In this document: in pieces, positions 11,135 to 23,180 of the stretch
Layout of the letters: every line of letters starts with the position of its first letter
Position numbering within the stretch: the stretch's first letter is position 1
Assembly: GCA_028641055.1 (NCBI GenBank)
Contig: JAPCYS010002934.1
Coordinates: 105,533-169,532, forward strand
Length of the DNA stretch: 64,000 nt
Reading direction: 5' to 3'
Origin: Alopecurus myosuroides
Taxonomy: Eukaryota; Streptophyta; Magnoliopsida; Poales; Poaceae
Notes under the pieces: generated by a model
Databases searched by the model: none
What the model saw: only the letters and a program-made list of their open reading frames with translations
Told to the model about the DNA's origin: nothing
Position numbers and translations under genes: made by a program

Positions 11135-13863
11135 AGAATCCCCAAGCTTAGTTCCTACTTTTCCTCGAGTAGGTAAACGATAAAACAATAATTTCTGAGG
11201 TGACATGCTACTAACATAATCTTGATCATAAAAATGTAAAGGAATATGTAAGCTGAGATCATAGAACTTCAAACACACACATGATAATAGAACTTTAATA
11301 ATAAAGCAAAGCAATCACTTTTCATCATGAGAAGTATCTCAAATAAAGGATCAAGAATAATAATGCAAAGAAAGATAAACATTTGTTTCAGGTATAGAGA
11401 AAGCATGGCAAAGTGATATTTCGCTAGTCCTTAAGAGTGGGGCAAAACATAAATGTCAGGACACCTTCAAAGTTCGTGAGGAAGACTAGAGCAAATAATT
11501 TAAGAACAAATAATATCACATCATGAAGCAATTATTAATGTTTATGGGACAAATGCACATAGAACTCAGAATGGCATAAATGCTCTCTCAACTGTGCATA
11601 AAGTTAGAAGATGGAGACTCAACATAAAAGTAAAATAAAGGCTCTACGCAGAGGGAAGCAGGGATCAACTCATGTGCTAGATCTTTTTATTTAATTAAGC
11701 AGAGATATTAAAAGTTTGACACTCCTCCCATCCATCTTTCACAAACCATGGCTAACTGAATCCTCGGGTGCCTGCCAACAATTACGTACCGTGGAGGAGT
11801 GTCTATATTTTGGGAGATGTATGCTAATGTCAACGAATGGTAAACAGAAAATACGGTACGTCACAAGCCAAATGGATTCACAAGAGCGGCTCCCATGTGA
11901 AGGACGCATCTGGGTAGAAGGTCATCCCTCTTTCTCTTTTGTTTACACAATTATGCTTTGACTGATAAATCAGGGGCAAAAATAGTGAAGAGATTTTGTG
12001 TGTATTAATTTGGGGCTGGGAACCCCGCTGCCAGATCTTCTATCATTTGGATAAGCGGATGAAGCCACTAGTCTAGGGTGTGAAATCCAATCAACATGTG
12101 AGATAAAGATTCTCCATTGACGTCCTCATGAGCAAAAACGGGACAATAAAGCAGGAGTAATTTTGAAAGTTTTAAAGGTAACACATGAGCAATTTACTTG
12201 GAGTGGCAGTTAAATACCACATGTAGGTAGGTATGGTGGACACAATCGGAAAAACTTTGGCTTAAGGGAGTTGGATGCACAAGTAGAGCTCATACTCATG
12301 ACAGGTGGAGGCTAGCAAAAGACTGGGAGCGACAAATCAAGAGAGCACAAGAGCCATAATCATGCACAGCGACATAAACATCATTAATTAAAGCATAAGA
12401 GGTATCACAGTTCAAAAACTAAGTGGTCATGGAGGCTATTCGTTACTGGTTCATAGTCATAAACATGGTGTGAGCATGCGCCAAATCAACCAAATAAAAC
12501 ATTCGAAAGGGAATACCATAAATTTATGCTTCCTTATGACAAGAACAACTCATGAATATTTCAATGAAATATTAAACACTCTAAGCTATTTGAGGCTATT
12601 CATGCTACTCAACACCACAAGGATTTATAACTAAAATAACATTTAGCGTGGCATGAAAAAGTTCTATGAACAGTCTATACAAGCTTCTACTTGCACTGTT
12701 ATAAAATCTACTTCAAGCAGCAGTTTCTTTTCCCAACAAGCACCATACAAGATAGGTTTTAACAAAAATACTCTTTATGATACAGAAAGAAAACATGAGA
12801 GTACTCACATAACACTACTAAAACTAACAGATCTGATAAGAGATGCATGCAAAACAGGAGCTAAACGCGGTACTAGCAAAAAGTGAACACTCACAAACAG
12901 TAAGAATGAAAACTAGAGTGTTTAAATCAATGAAAACGGAGCGTGTCTCTCTCTCACACAAGTATTATAAGATCCAACCATTTATTACAGCAAAGAAAAC
13001 CAAACAAACTGAAAACAAAACCAAAAGACGCTCCAAGTAAAGCACATAAGATGCGACTGAATAAAAATATAGTTTCACTAGAAGTGACCTGATAATTTGT
13101 CGATGAAGAAGGGGATGCCTTGGGAATCCCCAAGCTTAGACTATTGAGTATTCTTGGAATTTGGTGGGATGTACCTCCGGGTCATCCCCAATCTTAGGCT
13201 CTTCACTCTTCTTGATCACCTCATATCATCCTCTTCTCTTGACCCTTGAAAACTTCCTTCACACCAAACTTCTCACAATCTTCATTAGCAACGTTAGTGC
13301 AATTGAAATAATAAATTCACATGGTTCAGTTTCAACACAATCCTAACACTAATAAACACATTAGCTAATGTCACAACTTCTTTTAAAACTCTTTTTCTCA
13401 AAAGAACACCAAAACAAAGAGATTGAGATGCAAATGCAATTATTGGCAGAAATCTGTCAAAACAGAACATCAGGTAAGGATCAATTTTTCGAGAATCTTC
13501 TGTTTCTCAAATAAAAAAGTGGTCAACTAAGAAAAGTTGCGTATATAACCCATGATTACGCACAAAAAAACTCTAGACACTTTGAGTTTTCTGTGATTTT
13601 ATACGACTTTGACAGTGGACAGCAGAAATCTGTTTCCTGCGCAGAAATCCGAAATATAGTCTCAACTTTCCACTAGAGGATTTACTTGGTTCAACAAAAA
13701 CACAAAATAAAAGATACATAGGGGTTGCTAAGGAAATAGAAAACACCCAGATGCAAAGAAAACAAAAGAAAACGAAGTAAAACGGGTTGAAAATGGAGAA
13801 ATAAAACGGGTTGTCTCCCGGTAGCGCTTTTCTTTAACGCCTTTCAGCTAGGCATAACGATTT
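11135..13863 (-). other. F1 untranslated 3' internal region and polypurine tract
   Basis: No coding frame is supported. On the minus strand the region ends in ACTAAGCTTGGGGATTC (11151-11135), the polypurine tract next to the 3' LTR. It carries blocks shared with elements G, F2 and D, including the pre-LTR block CATGTCACCTCAGAAATTATT (in reverse at about 11190-11212). A second tract-like CTAAGCTTGGGGA occurs internally near 13128-13140. Confidence 0.7.
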
Positions 13864-15294
13864 TTAAAAGATGCTCGCATAAGAATAAGAGTTGAAGCAC
13901 AATAAGAAAGCATCAAGAAGCAAATATAAAACACATTTAAGTCTAACCCACTTCCTATGAAAAAGAATCTTGTAGAAAAACAAGTCAACGAAGCACAAAG
14001 TGACTATCATAGGAAGACAAAATAATTGCAACCTCAAAAATTTCAACATAAAGAGGGGAAACTTAATAGTGTTGAGATGCATAAAACCATGTTTCCCTCT
14101 CTGATAATAACTTTTAGTAGCATCATGAATAAAATTAACAATATAGCTATCACATAAAACATTCTTACCACGAGCCACATGCATAAAAGAATTAATACTC
14201 TCCACATAAGCATAGTCATTCTTATTAATAGCAGTGGGAGCAAATTCAACAAAATATCTATCATTATCATTCTCATCACCATAATCATCAAACATAGGAG
14301 GATTATTGTAATCATTATTAATTTTCTCCTCAATAGTAGGTGGACTGAAAATATCATATTTATCAATACAATCATCATAAAGAACTCCAACATGATAGAC
14401 AAGTTGTATATCAGGGAGATGGTTTTGAGTAATCCCTCCATAACTATGAAAAGTTTCATAAGGATAATTGTAATCATAGTCAATGTTATAGCATCTTTTA
14501 TAATAGTTATCAAAGACTGGATGCATAGTATCGTCATAAGCAATATCATCATTTTTACTAGAAAGAGATGTATCAAGCATATAATCATCAGTAGCAAAAG
14601 GATTTTCAAACACATCATCCACAAGCTCAGAGATTTCTTTATCATCATTGGAAGGAATATGGATGGTACTAATAGTACAGAAATTATCATCATTTTCAGA
14701 ATTTGTACCAAAGAGATTTTCAATATCAAAAGTAGTGTGTTTCTCCCAATCATGATCACTTTCATAAATAACAGGCATAGGAAGATCATCGAGTTCAGAC
14801 TCATCAAAAACTATAATGGGAGCAACATGCTTAGGGGGAAATATCGTTACCTCTCTCCTTTTACTCCTCTTCTTCTTCTTACTCTCTATAGGAGGGAGAG
14901 GCTTGAAAGGAAGCTTCTCCACATACCCTGGTTTATTGTCAGAAACAATAGAAAGAACTTCGGAGGATTCCTCCTCTTCATTAATAAGATGAAAACACAT
15001 ATTATCCCTGTCATATTTAGGTAAATTCTCCTCTTTTATAATATTTTGTATGTAAGTATTTGTGTGACAATTATTAACACAATAAAGATGACAACCATGC
15101 AGGACACTATTCATATCAAGAGCACTCATATCTAAAAAATAAGTTTTTCTTAATAACTCTTCACACCCCAAAAATAATGTAAGTTCATCATGCTCATTAG
15201 GGGTGATCATGTCATCACCATACAAACTTGCAGTACTCATAGGATTCGAAAGGCTACTATCATGGCTTGAGCATTGAAAATTAAAATGACCCAC
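13864..15294 (-). CDS. Conserved 476-codon ORF of unknown function (F1)
   Basis: This is an uninterrupted frame starting MGHFNFQCSS. The first 120 residues are mixed. Residues about 135-150 are basic (KKKKRSKRRE, a possible nuclear signal). A long acidic, Tyr/Pro-rich section follows with YDIFSPPTIEEKI and GDENDNDRYFVEFAP. A more conserved block reads NKNDYAYVESINSFM and YIVNFIHDATKSYY. The C-terminus (about 410-476) is hydrophobic and could hold one or two membrane helices. F2 carries a homologous shorter frame (26177-26794). No protease, RT, integrase or transposase motif is visible. It sits where pol would start. An env-like role is conceivable from the hydrophobic tail but unproven. Confidence 0.6.
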   Translation of the reverse strand: MGHFNFQCSSHDSSLSNPMSTASLYGDDMITPNEHDELTLFLGCEELLRKTYFLDMSALDMNSVLHGCHLYCVNNCHTNTYIQNIIKEENLPKYDRDNMCFHLINEEEESSEVLSIVSDNKPGYVEKLPFKPLPPIESKKKKRSKRREVTIFPPKHVAPIIVFDESELDDLPMPVIYESDHDWEKHTTFDIENLFGTNSENDDNFCTISTIHIPSNDDKEISELVDDVFENPFATDDYMLDTSLSSKNDDIAYDDTMHPVFDNYYKRCYNIDYDYNYPYETFHSYGGITQNHLPDIQLVYHVGVLYDDCIDKYDIFSPPTIEEKINNDYNNPPMFDDYGDENDNDRYFVEFAPTAINKNDYAYVESINSFMHVARGKNVLCDSYIVNFIHDATKSYYQRGKHGFMHLNTIKFPLFMLKFLRLQLFCLPMIVTLCFVDLFFYKILFHRKWVRLKCVLYLLLDAFLLCFNSYSYASIF

Positions 15295-15306
15295 TTTACA
15301 GCAAAG

Positions 15307-15627
15307 TTAAAAAATAAAAGGATAGAGGGCACAAACTTTTTCACCAAGATCATTTAGAGCCCTATCCCACTTTCTAGTTTTTTCATTCCTATGATGGATG
15401 CAGTATTCTTCTATAGTTTGATTCTTTTCACAAGGTCTAAGTGCTCCACAAAAATTAACATGCTTATAAGAAATAGTACTTTCAAAAGTTTGAGCATGTC
15501 CATTGCAAGCATTAATAACAGTTTCATTTTTCATGCAAGTGTCTTTAAACGGTTCATGATGTATGTCCCCATTTGATTTAGGAACATTAATATAAGAAGC
15601 AAAGTATATATACCAACCAATAATCAT
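15307..15627 (-). CDS. Short ORF between gag and the 476-codon ORF (F1)
   Basis: This 106-codon minus-strand frame is probably the continuation of gag after the stop at 15706: the sense between them (CIKSFAKTADFQEL) matches the H gag tail CIKSFMGTNDFYD. It has several Cys and His (CNGHAQ, FCGALRPCEKN, YCIHHRN), but not in the spacing of a classic CCHC knuckle. It stops 12 bases before the start of the 476-codon ORF. I do not recognise a function. It may be a degenerate gag C-terminus. Confidence 0.4.
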   Translation of the reverse strand: MIIGWYIYFASYINVPKSNGDIHHEPFKDTCMKNETVINACNGHAQTFESTISYKHVNFCGALRPCEKNQTIEEYCIHHRNEKTRKWDRALNDLGEKVCALYPFIF

Positions 15628-15705
15628 TTGAGGATCAAGACCATATTTAGAACTAAGCTCTTGAAAATCAGCAGTTTTAGCGAAAGACTTAATGCAATCA
15701 TACTC

Positions 15706-16474
15706 CTAGTTTATACCTGATTCTTTACCTTTGTCGTTATTCCAACCTTCATTATTGGTTTCAATTGTTTCAAGAAGATCCCATTTAGCTTCAACCTTCT
15801 TACTTGAGAAAGAACCCTCTGAACATGCATCTAGATAATCCCTGTAATGTCCTGAAAGCCTTGCATAAAAATTAGTAACAATTATTTCCTTAGGAAGATC
15901 ATGGTTAGGAAATTTAAGTATTAATGTTTTCCGTCTTCCCCAAGCTTGAGCAATGCTTTCTCCATCATGAGGCCAAAAATTATAAATGTAATTCCTATCT
16001 AAATACAGTTGATGAGAGGAACAAAAATTAGAGAGATTCAAGCTCCTTCCACTCCAAATGATGAGGATCATCTAGCAGCTCATACCACTCCCTTGCTTTG
16101 TCCTTAAGAGACAAAGAGAATAACCTCCTCTTAACTTGGTCCATTGAAATACCTGCACACTTGAACAACCCGCATAATTCATGTATAAAGAGTAAATGAT
16201 CACGAGGATGGACACTTCCATTTCCAAGATAACGGTTATCCATGACAAGTTCAACAATTTTCTTGGGTATTTTAAAAGGAATGCTTTCAGTAGGAGGATT
16301 TAAAATATCACAAGCATCATTAGATTTATCACATATGGGAGATAGAGTATCATCGGAGCAAATTTTCTCCTCTAAAGCTGGGGAAATGAAAAATTTATAG
16401 ACTAGCTTCCCCAAGCTTAGACTTTTCCATAGTACTAGAAATAATGTTATCCAAATAATTAATTCTAATAACAT
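15706..16474 (-). pseudogene. gag remnant of F1
   Basis: Two overlapping minus-strand frames encode Athila-type gag. Frame 16474-16028 has PFKIPKKIVELVMDNRYLGN, HPRDHLLFIHELCGLFKCAG and DQVKRRLFSLSLKD. Frame 16071-15706 has WPHDGESIAQAWGRRKTL, NFYARLSGHYRDYLDAC and EAKWDLLETIE. These are the helical capsid part of gag. A frameshift near 16050 separates them and a TAG follows at 15706, after which similar coding sense continues. The pieces match the gag of element H. Confidence 0.75.
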
Positions 16475-16672
16475 TTCTACTAGAATGCAAATAAAGCTCT
16501 CTCATATTTTTGTTGTTTTCCATTAAGACTAACTAGTAGAAATAAAAACAAGCAATAAGTAAAAAATAAGACTAACAAGTGAAAACAAGAAACAAAAAGA
16601 TATAATTGCAGAATCTAAAGGAAATAACTTCGAGCACTCACACCCGAGGATGTGAGAGCCTGTTACCTTACC

Positions 16673-16690
16673 TCCCCGGCAACGGCGCCA
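16673..16690 (-). other. Primer binding site, tRNA-Asp (F1)
   Basis: The minus strand reads TGGCGCCGTTGCCGGGGA, the exact complement expected for the plant tRNA-Asp 3' end. It lies 10 bases from the LTR. Confidence 0.9.
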
Positions 16691-16700
16691 GAAAAGAGCT

Positions 16701-18096
16701 TGATGTCTACGCACGCTTCTATTCTTGTAGACAATGTTGGGCCTCCAAGTGCAGAGGTTTGTGGAACAGCATCAAGTTTCCCTTAAGTGGATCACCCAAG
16801 GTTTATCGAACTCAGGGAGGTAGAGGTCAAAGATATCCCTCTCAAGCAACCCTGCAATTAAGATACAAGAAGTCTCTTGTGTCCCCAACACACAGAATAT
16901 ACTTGTCAGGTATATTGGTGCACTAGTTCGGCGAAGAGATAGTGAAATGCGAGTAATATGGATGGTTATAAGTAATAATAGCAATCTGAAATAAATATGG
17001 CAGCAAGCAAACATCTAGCAGAATAGGCGGAAAATGGTGTTTCAATGCTTGGAAACAAGGCCTAGGGATCCTATTTTCACTAGTGGACACTCTCAACAAT
17101 GTTCACATAATTGAATGCATAAGCACTATGCTACTCTGAACCACTCTCCGGTCGAATAATCAAACACCACTTCATTGCGTAGGGATGTAACAACACTCCT
17201 CAAGTTTGTATTCCCATGTCTAGTTAACCCCACGATGTCACTATGAGCGCCCTAGAAGGTACTAAGCAAACTCCACAATCCAACACAAGATATAAATATC
17301 ATGCTAAACCACACGGTGCACACACTGTGACCTTTACACCGTGATCAAAGTGTTTATGGAGATATCATAACAAAACCACTTGAGTAGCATAATACATGAG
17401 GAGAAACATCTACTAATTCAACTAGATACAAAGCTCATGATCACGTAAAGATCACACCATGGGGGAGAGAGATGAACCACATAGCTACCGGTAGAGCCCT
17501 CAGCCTCGGGGGAGAACTACTCCCTCCTCATCATAGGGGACAGCAACGGCGATGGAGATGGCGGTGGAGTCGATGGAGATGGTTCCGGGGGCACTTCCCC
17601 ATCCCGGCAGGGTGCCACAACAGAGATCTGTCCCCCGAAACTTGTCGGCGGCGACGGCGGAGCTACGAATGTATTTTGTGGAAAAGGTCGATTCTTCTCG
17701 GGTTTATGCATCAGGGAGTATATATAGGCGAAAGGGCGATGCCGGGGGTGGCCAGGGGGCCAACACCACTAGGTGGCGCGGCCAGGGGGTGGTGGCGCCA
17801 CCCTATGGTGTGGCCACCCTGTGCCCCCCCCCCCCCGGGGCTTTTCGGGACTTCTGGATGCTTCCGGGACTTCTAAGAGTTCTGGCTTTCGAATCGTCCA
17901 ATTCCAAGAATATTTCCAGAACAACTTTTCTGAAACAAAAAACTACAGAAAACAGGAACTGGCTCTGTGGCATCTTGTCAATAGGTTAGTCCCGGGAAAT
18001 CGATAAAAATGACATAAAGTGTAAGGAAAACATGTGGGAAACAACATGAAAACATCATGGAACATCAGAAATTAAGGATACGTTTATGACGTATCA
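16701..18096 (-). repeat. 5' LTR of F1
   Basis: The plus strand starts TGATGTCTACGCACGC and ends TTTATGACGTATCA. Compared with the 3' LTR it has small indels, for example a C-run at 17826-17837. A TATA-like stretch near 17718-17728 would serve as the element promoter on the plus-strand image of the LTR. Confidence 0.9.
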
Positions 18097-18101
18097 CACT
18101 G

Positions 18102-18806
18102 CAAACACAAGAATCTACCCAGGTTCATGGCCCTCGTGTGGAGGTAACACCCGTACTCCTGCATGTAGGTTAATATCTGTGGGTAACCGAGTACAAGGTG
18201 GTTCCTCAAGCTCACAGAGCTAGAGGAAGAAGAAGCTCTCTCTTCTCTCTCAGTGAAATGTCTAGCCTCGCCGCAACGTCTAGGATCGTCCCTCGCGCAG
18301 GAGGGGTGTGGCCACCTTATATACTAGTGGCCACCAACCGGACGTACAGGTTTAGGAGAAATACACTGTGCCGTAGCGCACGCTCTTTGTCATACGCCAA
18401 AAGTCGTCTCCGTCGTGGCCGTTGCCCTGTCATGTCCCCCTTGTCAGAGACAGGACGTGGCCTCGCACATGCCCTGCACTTCTCCGGTGTACGTGTATAC
18501 ATCATCACGCCTAGTAGAACCGCACGCGCATACTCTCCCTTAGTCTTCGGGATTCCAACTGCTCTATTGACCTCCCTCCGAGATGAATAGCTCTTTGTCT
18601 ACCTGGTTTCTCCTAGTGCATCTTGGACAACCCGGGGGACACTCGTTTCTTCCATATCGCTCCTTGCTCTTCTTACCGAGATAGATCCATTTCGGTACCA
18701 TCCAACTCGGTACCATATGGATCTCGGATTACTCCATCTCGGTATCCACTCATTGGATACCATTTTATACCAATCCTTACCCCTACTCGGGGGTAGCCCC
18801 CCGATA
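18102..18806 (-). repeat. 3' LTR of element A, inner piece
   Basis: This continues the LTR from 9764 after removal of F1. It holds the stretch ATCTACCCAGGTTCATGG seen in many Tat-like LTRs, and ends near CCCCCCGATA. A polypurine-like tract on the minus strand (CTTCGGGGACTA, about 18808-18820) comes next. The end is approximate because the terminal CA is not preserved. Both pieces together make about 0.8 kb. Confidence 0.5.
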
Positions 18807-19351
18807 TTAGTCCCCGAAGCTGGTATGGTCCAGCGAACTCGGACACTGGGCCGTGCCAGCTTAAACCAATGAACCTCAGAATACCCGACCGAGATGCATT
18901 CATCTCGGCCAAGTTCCATATCGAAATCGGATTCAATCTGCAACCACTGCTTATGGATTTTCCTCCAAGATCCGAAATGCTTGTGCTGCATTTGATCTTT
19001 ACCGAGATCCCAACACTTAGGAATTTTTCCACAAATTCACAGTGCGAGGCACAGTCGCCTCGTTTTCTTCGCACTGTGGGCGCACCACGTGGAGCACAAC
19101 CGCTGCTCACGACTCCTCGATTTTCGCGCGGAGCTGCGCACGCACCAAGCCCATGTCGCGCGCTGTTACACGGCCCCACCAGCCGTCAGGTCTGTTACAG
19201 TGCACTTGAGTACACGCTGCAGGGAACGTGGGATTAACTGCGCCGGTTACACGCGGTAAATCCGCTTCGTGTGTTTCTCCGGGCGAGATAAACGGCACGC
19301 CCGCACGTTTCTGGCCACGATTGATCCGGGACAGTTATTGCGCTCCGAGTG

Positions 19352-19358
19352 TATAAAT
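19352..19358 (+). promoter_or_regulatory. TATA box of the antisense gene in element A
   Basis: TATAAAT lies within GAGTGTATAAATACCCGCG. It is 368 bases upstream of the ATG at 19726. Element B has TATAAATA at the equivalent place (34673-34680). The bases between are C-rich, as in grass 5' leaders. Confidence 0.6.
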
Positions 19359-20664
19359 ACCCGCGCCTGCCCCTACGCCTCGTCTCCTTCGCCATTTTCC
19401 CCGTTCCCCTTTCTTCGCCTTGCTCGCGTGCGCAGAGCACCACTGCTCCACCGCCTCGCGCCCGAGGACACCGCCGTGCCTCCAAGCGGCGCAACTCGCC
19501 AAAACGCCACCGCGATCAAACTCCTCGCTGCGCACCTCAGATCCGCACGTCACCGAGCCCCTGCAACTTATTCCTCGCCCCGCACTTCACCAAGCCTTCC
19601 GCCGCGGCCACAGCTCCACGGCGTTCTTCTTTCGCGCCGCCGCCGCGCTCCTCCGTTCTCTGCTTCCCGAACACCCTCTCCTGCCGGCAAGCATCTCGGA
19701 GGCGCCGAGATCCTCGAGCAACAAGATGGATCTCGACCCTGTTGAAGAAATTGAGATCGAGGGACCCGCGTCCACGCGTGGAGCGTGTGTCGGATCCGAG
19801 GTTGATGAAGACGACATCCAATGGCTGATGGACACGCGCCACATCCCGGCAGGCGTGATCTGTCGAGTTCCCGGCACCGAGATTGAGCCCGGGCCCGGCG
19901 AAGGCGAATACGTGGTCTTCCTCGATCACTTCATGCGCGTATTCGGCCTCCCTCTCTCTGATTTCATGCACAAATTTCTTCTCCATTTCGGCCTTCATCC
20001 TCACCACCTTCCTGCAAACGCGATCACGATTCTTTCTTCCTTTGTCGCCTTCTCGGAGGCCTATCTCGGCCTCCTTCCCACTGTAGACGTTTGGAGCAAA
20101 TATTTTCATTTTCGCAAATAAGTCCTTCCCAACACAGCCAATCTGAATGCTCCAAAAATCATGACTCAGTGCAGAACGGCGATGGTTGTCCCATGCGCAT
20201 CCAAGTTCCCCCGGGTCCACGGTTAGGAATCCTGCCGAAAGTGACAGCGGGGATTCTTCTACGTGAAGAATCCCCCCCCCCCCCAAGATGGATCTCATCG
20301 CTCTTCCCGCTTTCCACATTGACCCTCCCCCCTCCCCACCGAGATGGTGAACCGGGGTTACAATCCGAAGAAGACCGTCCACAGCCGGCTTCAACAACTT
20401 GTCCGATCTAGACTGCGAGGTGACGACCTACTCGCCACCTGGGTAAGCCGCCGGGTTATGCCATTCCAACGCAGAACCCACAAAATGTGTTTCATGGGAG
20501 GACACCGAGACTGCACACGAACCACCACCTTCGAGCTCAGCAAGAAGGAGGTGGTTACTTGGGTCAAGTCGATCGCCAAGACTGGCCTCGTGGAAGATTG
20601 GACATGGGCGATCGAGCCCTATAACAGTTCGAAGCTGGCGCCCAATGTAAGTATCCAACATTCA

Positions 20665-20889
20665 ACCGAGTTACTTTCATCTCGGTATTATCCGAGATCA
20701 CCCAACTTTGAAACTTATGCTCTGTGTTTCGAATGTGCAACCGAGTTACATTCATCTCGGTATAATCCGAGATCGCCCAACTTTGAAACTTATGCTTTGT
20801 GTTTTGCATGTGCAGCCGAGTTACTTTCATCTCGGTATTATACGAGATCACCCAACTTTGAAACTTATACTTTGTGTTTCACATGTACA
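20665..20889 (+). repeat. 75-bp tandem repeat, three copies, inside the first coding intron of the element A gene
   Basis: Copies start at about 20665, 20740 and 20815. Each has the form CCGAGTTACTTTCATCTCGG, then GAGATCACCCAACTTTGAAA, and ends in a T-rich stretch with a TGTGCA or TGTACAG acceptor-like end. CCGAG and CTCGG within each unit can pair. The unit is a multiple of three and one frame stays open through all copies. Confidence 0.75.
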
Positions 20890-23180
20890 GCTCTTTCCCC
20901 GCCCGAAAGAAGAGGACGGTGAGATCCCCTCGGACCACTGGGGTGCGGACCACACCGAGGACAACGCAAAGGAGTACGACGATGAGGACAATCTCCCCAT
21001 CCCGGACGCCTTTCTGGCCACCCAAGACGGTAAGTTCCGAGTTCCTGCCTCCATCCGAGACTGGTCCGAGGACGATGAAGATGATGATGATGATGATTGC
21101 GTTCTTTTAGAGGTACCTGACCCCTCCTCGGTCTTATTTGCATATCCTCTACCCTCGTTCTCAGTTGACCCGGGAGAGCACGTGCTAGATGCGAGACCCG
21201 TAGCCATGGCCGCCCCCGTGGAAGCGAGGAAGAGGACCGGGAGTGGCGTAGTTGCTCCTCCGTCCAAGAGGCATAAGAAGAAGCCCGGGATCAAGACCAC
21301 GACCAGCCGAAAACCTAAGCGGCCCATGTCGGAGGGGTAAGTCGATTCCGAGATCCTTTATGCTTGCATTTTCTTTACGCTTTTGCTTTTCTGCCTGGGA
21401 TGCTTTATGTTTGCGTTTTCTTTACTCCTCTACTTTTCTTCTTCTCTGGCAGTGAACCGATTGGCATTGAGATCACCGAGATGCATGCGTTCACCATGTC
21501 CCCGAAGCGCTCTGCCTCGGTGAGACCGAGTTCCAGGACTCCTCCAGTGATCGTGGTTCCGGATGCGAGTGGCTATGTCGACCTCGACGCCGAGGACTCG
21601 GAAGCCCATGCCACGGATATCCCTTGGCTGCGGATCCCGTAGAGGGAAGATCAAGACCTCGGTACCGGCGACATGGGGGCCGAGATGGAAAACACTGAGG
21701 CTCCGGAACCCCCGGAGCCGGCCACAGAGCAATAGCCACAACAGCAGAAGCAAGATGACGCAGTGCAGCAGCAAGCCCCACCACCACCACCAGGAACACC
21801 ACAAACACCACCAGCAGCACCGAGAGGAGCAACAGCAGCAACACCAACTCCCCCAGCAGCACCAACAACAGGCCCGACACCAACTTCAGCACCCGGCCCA
21901 ACAGCAACTCCTCCTCGCACTCGGCAGCGACCTACAGTCCATTTTGCACCCTCGCAGGCCACTGGAGCTGGAGAAGGTAGCTCAAAGAAAAACACCAAGG
22001 GGAAGCAACCTTCCCTCGTGAAGTTTCCACTGGTCGCCCGGCCCAAGAAAGCCTACGCGCCTTAGAAGAAACCCGTGTTGGGTCAGCCGAAATCCGACAC
22101 TTTGGCGATCAGTTCGGATACTCAGATGGTGCAGCATCAGGGACTTGAAGCACTCCAGCAAGACCTGGAGGAGAGTTTAGACTGTGTCGGGTACATTGAT
22201 GAAGTCCATGCCGGGAAGAGATTGGGTCCATTGGACCACTACTTCCAAGACTGGAACCAGGCCGATGTTGGCCCGATATCAATGGCAGTTGCGGCCTCCA
22301 GCAGCATGCTCACGCACAAGATGTACTCCTTGCGTTTTGCCGCTGGGGACACCATGGTCACTTCTCGGGTAAATAACTTCTTTTCTTTCCGGATTTTCCG
22401 AGATTGCAAATTGTAAATCCTAGATCAATACATATATCCAGTCCCCGAGATTTGGGTCGGGTAGACACTACTCAACCGAGTTAAAGTTTACTCGGGTCGA
22501 ATCTTCCAACTAATTATTCCATTGCTTCTTTTCAGGTTTGCACCAAGACCCGCGCCAAGCTGTACCAAAAGCTTCTTTGGGCCCACCGAGACCTCACCGA
22601 GCACAGCCTTCGCATCCAGGAGAAACTGGGAGGAAAAGGTAACATTCAGAACACTGAGATATCGAGTATGCTTTTTACTGCACCGATTTTCTAACTCGTG
22701 TTCCCTTTATTCTCAACAGCCATCTTGGAGCAGCGCCTGATGGATTCCATCTCCAAGATTTCTTCTCTGGAAAGTGAGTGCCTCGTTCTCTATCTCGCGT
22801 TTTGTGTTTACGCTCTTTTTTGCTGGCTAACTCTGTTGTCCCAATGCAGATGAGCATAAGATATTTGCCGAGAAGCATCAGGACTGTACCACCCTTGCCG
22901 AGTCTGCACAGAGCAAGATCTCAGCCCTTGAGAGCAAGACTTTTTGCTTTTCTCTCACTCTATTTCCATGGCTTTTATTGCTTGCTAACCGGACTGTCTT
23001 TTGCGCAGCTACACACAAACTCTTTGCTGAAAATCATCAAGATTGTCTCACTCTGGCCGAGACGTAGATACAACTCACTAACTGTGAGGCCAAGTACAAG
23101 GACGAGCTCCGGACCGAGAAGGCCGAGGTAGCTAGGATGTAGCTAGAACTGGTCGATATGTAGAAGCAGAAGGAGGAGGT

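Larger units (their letters stand above)
9765..18096 (-). mobile_element. Complete non-autonomous Athila-like element F1
   Basis: This is an intact structure: two similar LTRs (16701-18096 and 9765-11134), a perfect tRNA-Asp primer site, a polypurine tract, and a 5-bp target duplication CACTG at 9760-9764 and 18097-18101. The inside encodes gag pieces (16474-15706), a short ORF (15627-15307) and a 476-codon ORF of unknown function (15294-13864). About 2.7 kb of untranslated sequence follows. There is no protease, RT or integrase, so movement must have relied on proteins supplied by a relative. It inserted into the 3' LTR of element A. Confidence 0.9.

Noticed and set aside
14179..15024. 281-codon plus-strand Ile-rich frame
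   Set aside because: It is the antisense shadow of the Asp/Tyr-rich 476-codon ORF of F1.
20665..20889. Centromeric or satellite DNA
   Set aside because: Only three copies, confined to an intron and bounded by splice signals.
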